From NCBI RefSeq assembly GCF_900637185.1, contig NZ_LR134352.1:1674001-1738000 (forward strand): a DNA stretch of 64,000 bases, given 5' to 3'. The position numbers and the translations under genes are program-made. Below, piece by piece: positions 21,101 through 30,100 of this stretch. Positions within the stretch are counted from its first letter, which is position 1; each line of letters starts with the position of its first letter. The notes below the pieces were generated by a model. It was not told where the DNA came from, did not search any database, and was given only the letters and a program-made list of their open reading frames with translations. Origin of the DNA: Nocardia asteroides (lineage in GTDB: Bacteria > Actinomycetota > Actinomycetes > Mycobacteriales > Mycobacteriaceae).

Positions 21101-24100
21101 TGCGCGCCGAACTGGCGGAAGCAGCGCAGGTCCGGCCCGACGACCTCGACGCCGAAGCCCTCGCCGACCAGCGGGCGCTGGAGTCGTACCTGCGCGCACA
21201 GCAGGAATTCGACGCCGCCCGCGCGGAAATGGCGGCCAGGTTCGCCGCCGCGGTCGAGCGGCAGAACGCACCGGAATCGGTCGGCGACGGAGTAGCCGAG
21301 GACCCCGCCGGATCCGCACGCGGCGACAAGGATTCGCAACTTGGCGCCTCCGCCGAAGTCACCAACTCGGCCGACGGCCTCAACTCGGCCGACGGACTCA
21401 GCTCGGGCGACGGACTCAGCTCTGGCGACGGCACTGCCCCGGGCGCGATCGGTTCGGGCGACGGTACTGTCTCGGGCGATGTGACCGGCTCGGGCGACGG
21501 CACTGCCCCGGGCGTGATCGGTTCGGGTGACAGCACTGTCTCGGGCGACGGCACCGCGTCGCGCAACGACGACGGCTCGCGCGACGACGGTGACGGCGAG
21601 CCGCCCGCTCCGTCGCCCGCGCCCGCCGGTCCGCCGTCCAAGCCCCCATCACGACCGCCGACCGCGTTGAGCCCGGAACCCGAAGAGCCATCGCGGAGTT
21701 CGTCGGGTTCGGATCAGGGAGCGTCGTCGCGTCCACCGGTGACGCCGAGCCCGACAGCGGGGGAGTCGTCGCGTCCGCCGGTGGCGTCGGGTGCGGAAAC
21801 CGCCGACCCGTCGCGTCCGTCGGCCCAGCCGGGTGCGGGGCTCGGGGAGGCGTCGCGTCAGCCGGTGGCGTCGGGTGCGGAGCCCGTAGACCCGTCACGT
21901 TCGTCGGCCCAGCCGAGCGCGGGGCTCGGGGACCCGCCGGGTAAGCCGGTGGCTCCTGGTCCGGAACCCGTCGACCCGTCGCGGAGTTCGTCGCGGTTCG
22001 ATTTCGGTGTGCCGAGGGAGCCCGCCGAGCTGGCGGTGCCGGGTGAGTCCACGGCCGCCTTGCCCGACGCCGAAGCCTCCACTCCCGGTGGCCCGGAACG
22101 CGCCACGCAGCGCAGCGATTTCCTCGATGACGTGCATCAGTTCCTGCAGGAGCTGAGCGATCTCCCGCCGTCGGCGCATGCCGACGCGCCGCCGCTGACA
22201 CCGCAGCAGGCCGAGCAGGTGCGCAGGCTCGCCGAAGCGCTCGGCCTCGGTGACGCGCTGACCGGTCAGCGCGACCCGCTCGGCGCGCTGGCCGAGATCG
22301 CCGACATGGCCAGGGCGCGCGGATTCCTGGACAGCGCCCTGGATCCCGACGCCGAACTCGGGCAGCCCATGCGCTACCCGGACGACTACGAGCCGCTCGA
22401 CGCCGACGAACTGCAGGACGGTCTGGACCAGTGGCGGGTCGAGGGCGATCCCGCCGACCGCGCCGCTATCGCCGACGACTTGCGCTGGGCCGGGCTGACG
22501 GACGACTCGCGCCCGTCGCTGGGCAGCGAGCCGGAGCCGGACGCGCCGGGGCAGCCGCTGCGCCCGTCCGCCATCCTGCCGCCGGAGGACGGCGCGCAAC
22601 GACCGGGTGGTCCGCGGCTCGAGCCCGCTCAGCAGGCACTGGACCGGTTGGCGGCCAGGTTCGGGGTCGATCCCACCGACGCCGGTTCGCTCGACGCCGC
22701 CCGCTACCGCCAGTTGCTGCGCGCCGGCGCGGTCGAGGCATTCGCCGCCGCGGTGCGCCACGCGGAGGCGGCGTCGGACCCCCAGCAGCGGGCACTGCGC
22801 GAAGCCGTCGCACGGCGCTGGGCGACCCGGCTCGGCCTGCCCGCCGATCCGGGACTCGCGCGCGCCGCCGACGACATCAACCGGCTGCGCGCCGGGGTCA
22901 CCCGCGACGCGGGCGACCTTGCCCATCTGGATCACCTGCTGCAAACCGACCTCGGCGACCGGGTGCTCTCGCTCGACATCGACGGCGAGAAGATGCTGGT
23001 GCGGCTCGTGGTCGACGGACCGGACAGCTGGCATCTGGAACCCACCGCCCACCCCGAGCCCGCCCCGCGCACGCCGACGACCGCGAAGGCCGTCGAGGTG
23101 CCGCCGAAGAAGAACTGGCTGCGCAGGCTGTGGGACCGCATCGCCAACCGCGGCTACTACGGCGACAACCCGAAGTACCCGTCCGGGTCGAGCCAGGACG
23201 GCGCTGGTCAGTCGCTGCTGGGCCACCAGGCCGGGCTGCCGCTGACCTCGGTGAAGGACGCGACCCCCGACGCGCCCGGCGGCGAGTACGACCAGCTGCA
23301 GATCAAGTTCAACCCCGTGCGCATCCTCAAAGAGGGCGTGTACATGTGGCAGAACCGCGAGCTGGTGCCGATTCTCAAGCACCTGTCCGCGCGGATCGCC
23401 GACCAGGCGGGCGAGTTCCTGCCGCTGCGCAACATCGACGGCACCGAGTACAAGCCGTGGATCTCCGATGCCGATCCGGAGCTGCGTCGTCAGATCGAAC
23501 AGGACCTGCGCGACGCGGGACTCGGGCATCTGCTGGAGCCGGAGAGCCTGACCCCCGCCGAACTCGCCGCGCGGGAGTCGAAGGCGATTCCGGAATCGGC
23601 CGAGCCGGTGCAGGTCTCGCGTGACGGCGAGAAGGTCCCCGCCGTCGCCGAGCCGCTGCCGCCGTGGTTGCGGGACGTGGTCGACGCCGTCAACGGCCGC
23701 ATCTCCGACGCGACGGTGCTGGAAGCGCTGGCCAACGAACTCGGCGTGCGGATCACCGACTTCTCCGAGGAGGGTCTGCGCAAGGCGCTGGCCGAGGCCG
23801 AGTACCGGCTGTTGCGCCGCGACGGCGTGATCCAGGCGCTGGACGCGGCGGCCCGGTTCTTCAACGCCGAGCACGCGAACATCCCGTTCCGGCCCGCCAA
23901 CATCAACAGCAAGGACCCGCTGGGGGCCTACCTCAAGGAAGTCGTCGCGGCCAGGGGCAGCGACTTCGACTTCGACATGCTGAACTGGCGCGGCGTGAAC
24001 AACGGCGGCGAATGGGTCCACCCCTGGGCGGACCTGAGCGACGACGGCGACGATCCGACCGTGCTCGCCGAGGACGCCCGCAAGATCTTCGAGGACGCGC

Positions 24101-27100
24101 TGCGCCGCGCCGGACTGCGCGACGAGCGCTCGACCTGGGCGCATCTGGCCGGCGCCGACCTGGAGGCGCTGGTCCGCGACCTGGACGCCGAGATCGCGAA
24201 GCTGCGCACCCAGCTCGACGACAACGTCGGCGTGCTCGACGAATTCCAGCGTCGCGTCGCGGATTTCAACGACAGCGACGCCGGCGACCGGCTGGTGCTC
24301 GACGCCGAGAACGGCACGATCGCGATCGTCGACACCGGGGCCGGGCACGAGCGCGCGCTGGCCCGGGCACTGGCCGAGGCGGACGCGGACTTCATCGATC
24401 GGCTCAACCGCGGTGCGGTGGACATCGAGATCCGCCTGGTCGGCATCGACGAGAACGGCCGCGTGCACCTGCTCGAGGTCGACCCGCCCGAGGTGCGGCA
24501 CCTGCGGACCGAGGTGGACGGACACACCGTCGACGCGACGATGGTGCGCGACGGCGCCGGTCCGTGGCGCATGATCGACGCGCCGCCCGCGAGCGCCGAG
24601 CCGGACGCGAAACTGCCCGTCGTGGCCGATGAGGCGAATCAGTCGGTCTCCCAATCGCGTTCGCTCGCCGAGGTGCGGGCGGATATCGCCGAGGTGGCGC
24701 AGCGGCTCGGCATCGACGATCCGTCGAACCTGTCGGGGGAGCGGCTGCACGATCTGCTCGCCGACCTGGAGCGGGCCAACCAGGTGCGGGCCAGGCAGGT
24801 GGAGGGCCTGGTCGACTACGCGCGCAGCGCCGACGCGATCGACAACTTCAACGCGCTGCACAACGCGCGCAGTGCGCTGGCGCTGCGGTTCGGCGTGCCG
24901 CCGGAGGCGCTGACGCCGGAGGTGATCGCGCGCGGGCTCGCCGATCCCGGGACCCGGGTGGAGCTGCACCGGCAGCGGTCGGCCAACCTGACCGACTACG
25001 CGAAGCTGTTGCGCGGGCTCGATCCGGCCGCCGTCGACGCGGCGCGCGCGGCGCTGGCCCCGCATCTCGGGTTGCCGCGCGACGGTCTGCCGCTGGACGC
25101 CGGCGCGCTGGCCGAGGCGCTGTCCAACCGGGCCGCGCGCGGCGATCTCGACGACCTCACCGGACCGCTCGCCGATTACGTGCGCGCGCTGGCGACGATC
25201 GATCCGTACGCCGAAAACCTGGTCTACGACCCGGCTGCCGATCCGCGGGCTGTCGGCGACGACGCGCCCGTGCACGATCGCGATGCCCTGGACTTCCTGC
25301 GCGAAGTCGGCGCCGACGACCTCACGAATCGCACACCGCTGCCACCCGCGCCGGACGGCACCGTCCCCGGCCCGACCCGCGACCACGCGCGGCTGCTCGG
25401 CGTCGACCTCACCGATGCCGACGATCGCCGCATCGCCCAGGTCTACGAGTGGTTCCGCGACGGCCGCATCGACAAGCACGAACGCCTGACCCTCGAACAG
25501 CTCGCCCAGGTGCACGCGGAGATCCGCGACGAGATCCGGCAACGAGCCGCCGACATCGCCCGGCTGCGCGCGCTGCTCAACGAGCCGTTCGTGACCGATC
25601 CCGAGCTGGGTGACACGAACCGGCCATTGCTCGAGAGCCCCGACGGTGTCCCGGGGGCACCGATGCCCGGCCCGACGCCGTCCGTCCCCGGCTCGCCGGA
25701 GCGGGCCGGATTGCCCGCCAGGCCGGTTGCCGAGGGCGACACGGCGACGGGTTCCGAGAACCCGCCGCCCGCGCGAAACACCGAGCCGGAACTCCCCGGC
25801 GACTCGGGCACGTCCACCGACCGCGACGCGAACGGGTCCGACGATGCTCCGGAATCGCGGGGCGACGACGATCCGGGCGAGCCGCCCGCGCCGAAGCCCG
25901 CGCCCGGCGGCCCGCCGTCGAAACCGCCCGCGCATCCGCCGACCGCGCTCAGCCCGGAACCCGAAGAGCCGTCGAAGACTTCGTCGCCGTTCGACCGGGG
26001 AATTCCGCAGGCGCCCGCCGAACTCGCGGTGCCCGATGCCGCGGGCCTGGATCGGCCGGGTGCGGACGCCCCCGCCGATCCGCCGAGCCGGGCCGAGCAG
26101 CGCGACGTCCGGATCGACGATGTCCGACAGTTCCTGCGTGATCTCGCTGATCTGCCGCCGTCGACCCACGCGGACGCGCCGCCGCTGACCCGGGAGCAGA
26201 CCGAGCAGGTGCGCAGGCTCGCCGAGGCACTGGGTCTCGGCGACCTGCTCGCCGGGCAGCGTGATCCGCTGGGCGCGCTGGCCGAGATCGCCGACATGGC
26301 CAGGGCGCGTGGATTCCTCGACAGCGCACTGGATCCCGACGCCGAACTCGGCGCGCCGATGCGCTACCCGGACGACTACGCGCCGCTGAACCTGGACCAG
26401 CTCCAGGACGGTCTCGACCAGTGGCGCGTCGAGGGCGATCCCGAGGTCCGTGCTCAGACCGCCGAGGACCTGCGCCGGGCCGGGCTCGCGGACGGCTCCC
26501 GACCGTCGCTCGGCACCGAGCCGGAACCGGACCAGCAGGCCCGGCCACTGCACCCCACCGCCATCCTGCCGCCCGCCGATGGCGCCCAGCAGCCGGGCGG
26601 ACCGCGGATGGAGCCGGCTCAGCAGGCATTGGACCGGCTGGCCGCGCGGTTCGGGGTCGACCTCACCGATCCCGGTTCGCTCGACGGCGCCCGGTACCGG
26701 CAGTTGCTGCGCGCGGGCGCGATCGAGGCGTTCGCCTCGGCGGTGCGCCACGCCGAGGCCGCGACCGATCCGCAGCAGCGGGCGGTGCGCGAAGCCGTCG
26801 CGCGTCGCTGGGCGGCGCGGCTCGGGCTGCCGGCCGATCCGGGTCTGACCCGGGCCGCCGACGACCTCACCCGGTTGCGCGCCGGCGTCACCCGCGACGC
26901 CGCCGACCTCTCGCACCTGGATCGGCTGGCGCGCACCGAACTCGACGACCGCATGCTGTCGGTCGACGTCGACGGTGATCAGACGCTGGTCCGGCGGGTC
27001 GAGGACGGTCCCGACGCGTGGCACCTGGAACCCGTCGCGCGGCCCGAGCCGGCCCCGCAGGCGCCGCCCGCGGCGACCGCCGCCGAGACGCCGAAGAAGA

Positions 27101-30100
27101 ACTGGCTGCGCAGGCTCTGGGACCGGATCGCCAATCGTGGCTTCCATGGCGAGAACCCGAAGTACCCCTCCGGGTCGAGCCAGGACAGCGCGGGCCAGTC
27201 GATGCTGGGGCATGGTGCGGGCCTGCCGCTGACCGCGACCAAGGACGCCACCCCGGACGCCCCCGGCGGTGAGTACGAGCAGCTGCAGATCAAGTTCAGC
27301 CCGGTGCGCATTCTCAAAGAAAGCATCGAGATGTGGCGCAAGCGCGAGCTGGTGCCGATCCTGCGGCACCTGTCCTCGCGCATCGCCGACCAGGCGGGGG
27401 AATTCCTGCCACTGCGCAATCTCGACGGCACCGAGTACAAGCCCTGGATCTCCGATGCCGATCCGGAGCTGCGCCGCCAGATCGAACAGGAACTGCGCGA
27501 CGCCGGACTCGAGCACCTGCTCGAACCGGAGAGCCTGACCCCGGCGGAACTGGACGCGCGCGAAGCGGACGAACTCACCGAAGCGCCGGAGCCACGGCAG
27601 CCGGCGGACGAATCGTCGCCCGCGGTCGCCGAGCCGGTGGCACCGTGGTTGCGGGATGTCGTCGACGCGGTCAACCAGCGCATCGCCGACGCCACCGTGC
27701 TCGACGCGCTCGCCCGCGAACTCGGCGTGCGGATCAGCGATTTCAGCGAGGAGGGCCTGCGCAAGGCACTCGCCGAAGCCGAATACCGCCTGCTGCGTCG
27801 CGACGGTGTGATCCAGGCGCTCGAGGCCGCCGCGCGGTTCTTCAACCAGGAACACGCCGACATCCCGTTCCGGCCGGCCAACTTCTTCAGCAAGGACCCG
27901 CTGGGGGCCTACCTGAAGGAAGTCGTCGCGGCCAGGGGCGACGGGTTCAGCTTCGACATGCTGAACTGGCGCGGCGTGAACAACGGCGGCGAATGGGTCG
28001 ACATCTGGCCCGACCTGAGCGACGACGGCGGTTCGGGCACCGTCCACGCCGAGGACGCGCGCAAGATCTTCGACGACGCGCTGCGCCGCGCTGGGCTGCG
28101 CGACGAGCGCTCGACATGGGCGCATCTGGCGGCCGCCGACCTGGACGCGCTGGTCCGCGATCTCGACGGCGAGATCGCCAGGCTGCGTGGGCAGCTCGAC
28201 GACAATGTGGGCGTGCTGGGCGAATTCACCCAGCGGGTGGCCGATTTCGACGCCGCCGACACCGGTGACCGGCTGGTGGTCGACGCCGAGAACGGCACGA
28301 TCGCCATCGTCGACACCGGCGCCGGGCACGAGGCCGCGCTGGCTCGGGCACTGGCCGAGGCCGACGCGGGCTTCATCGACCGGCTCAACCGGGGCGAGGT
28401 CGAGATCCAGATCAGGATCGTCGGCGTCGATGATCAGGGGCGCGTGCGGGTCCTGGAAGTCGACGCTCCCGAGGTGCGGCACCTGCGGGGTGAGCTGGAC
28501 GGACGCACGGTCGACGCGACCATGGTGCGTGACGATTCGGGCCCGTGGCGGATGATCGAGACACCGCCCCGGCACCCGGCCCCGGACACGAACCTGCCGG
28601 TCGTCGCCGATGACGCGAATCAGCCGGTCCGGGAACCGCGTTCGCTGGCCGAGGTCCGAGCCGAACTCGCCGAGGTGGCGGGCAGGCTGGGCATCGATGA
28701 TCCGTCGAACCTCTCGGGTGAGCGCCTGACCGAGCTGGTCGCCGAGCTGGAACGGGCCAATCACGTGCGGGCCAGGCAGCTCGAAGCGGCCGTCGACTAC
28801 GCGCTCAGCGTCGACGCGGTCGACAACTTCAACGCCCTGCACAACGCGCGGAGCGCACTGGCACTGCGGTTCGGCGTCGAACCGGGCGATCTCGGGCCGG
28901 AGCTGGTCGCGGGTCGCCTCGCCGATCCCGCCACCCGGGTGGAACTGCACCGGCAGCGGTCGGCCAACCTCACCGACTACGCGAAGCTGTTGCGCGCGTT
29001 CGACCCGACCGCCGTCGATGCCGCGCGTGACGCGCTCGCTCCACACCTCGGGCTGCCGCGCGGAGGTCTTCCGCTGGACGGCGCGGCGCTGGCCGAGGCG
29101 CTGTCCAACCGGGCCGCGCGCGGCGACCTCGACGATCTGACCGGACCGCTCGCCGACTATGTCCGGGCGCTGGCGAAGATCGATCCCTACGCCGACGACC
29201 TGGTCTACGACCCGGCGACCGATCCGCGCGCCGTCGGCGACGATCCGCCGGTGCACGACCGCGACGCCCTGGACTTCCTGCGCGAAGTGGGCGCCGACGA
29301 CCTCGCCGACCGGTCGCCGCTGCCACCCGCGCCCACCGACGCCGCCCCCGGCCCGAGCCGCGACCACGCCCGGCTGCTCGGCGCCGACCTCACCGACGCC
29401 GACGACGAGAAGGTCGCGAAGGTCTACGACTGGTTCCGCGACGGGCGCATCGACAAGCACGAGCGCCTCACCCTGGACAAGCTCGCCGAGATCCACGAAC
29501 AGATCCGCGACGAGATCCGCCGGGCGGCAGCGGATATCGCCCGGTTGCGGGAACTGCTGGCCGAGCCGTTCGTCACCGACCCCGAACTCGGTGCGCCTGC
29601 CGCTCCGGCCGCCCGAGTCCCCGGACCGACGCCCGACCCGCACACCCCCGACCCGTCCGTCACCGGCGCGCCGGTGCGCCCCGGCCTGCCCGCGGGTCCC
29701 GAGACCCGGACTCCGGCGGAGAATGCCGATCGCGGCCTCCCGCGCGGCTCCGACCTGTCTGAGTCGCGCCCGACCGCTGATCCGGATGATGTTGCAGCCG
29801 AGCATGATCTGTCGCACCCGCCGGCTGTGGGGCCGGTGACCGATCCGGGTGATCCCGGCCTTCCGGTCGATCGTCAGGCGGGCGATGGTGTTCGCCGTCC
29901 GGCAGCTGGTGATCGGGATGTAGCAGGCGTGGATCCCCAGCGGGGTGCCGAGCCGTCAGAGCCCGGCGATGGTTCGCGTCGTCGCCCGCCGGCCGGTTCG
30001 GGTGATGGTGTGGGCGAGAACGACTCGTCTCGTCCGCCGCTGTTGGGGCCGGTCGTCGATCCCGGTGATCCTGGCGTCCCGGTCGACCCTCAGGGTGGTG

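Noticed and set aside
14956..29817. Very long open frames on the minus strand opposite the giant gene (about 2,100 and 2,640 codons).
   Set aside because: They are shadows of a high-GC gene with strong third-position bias. Their translations are rich in Arg, Gly, Val and His without recognisable domains, while the + strand frame contains clear motifs and module repeats.
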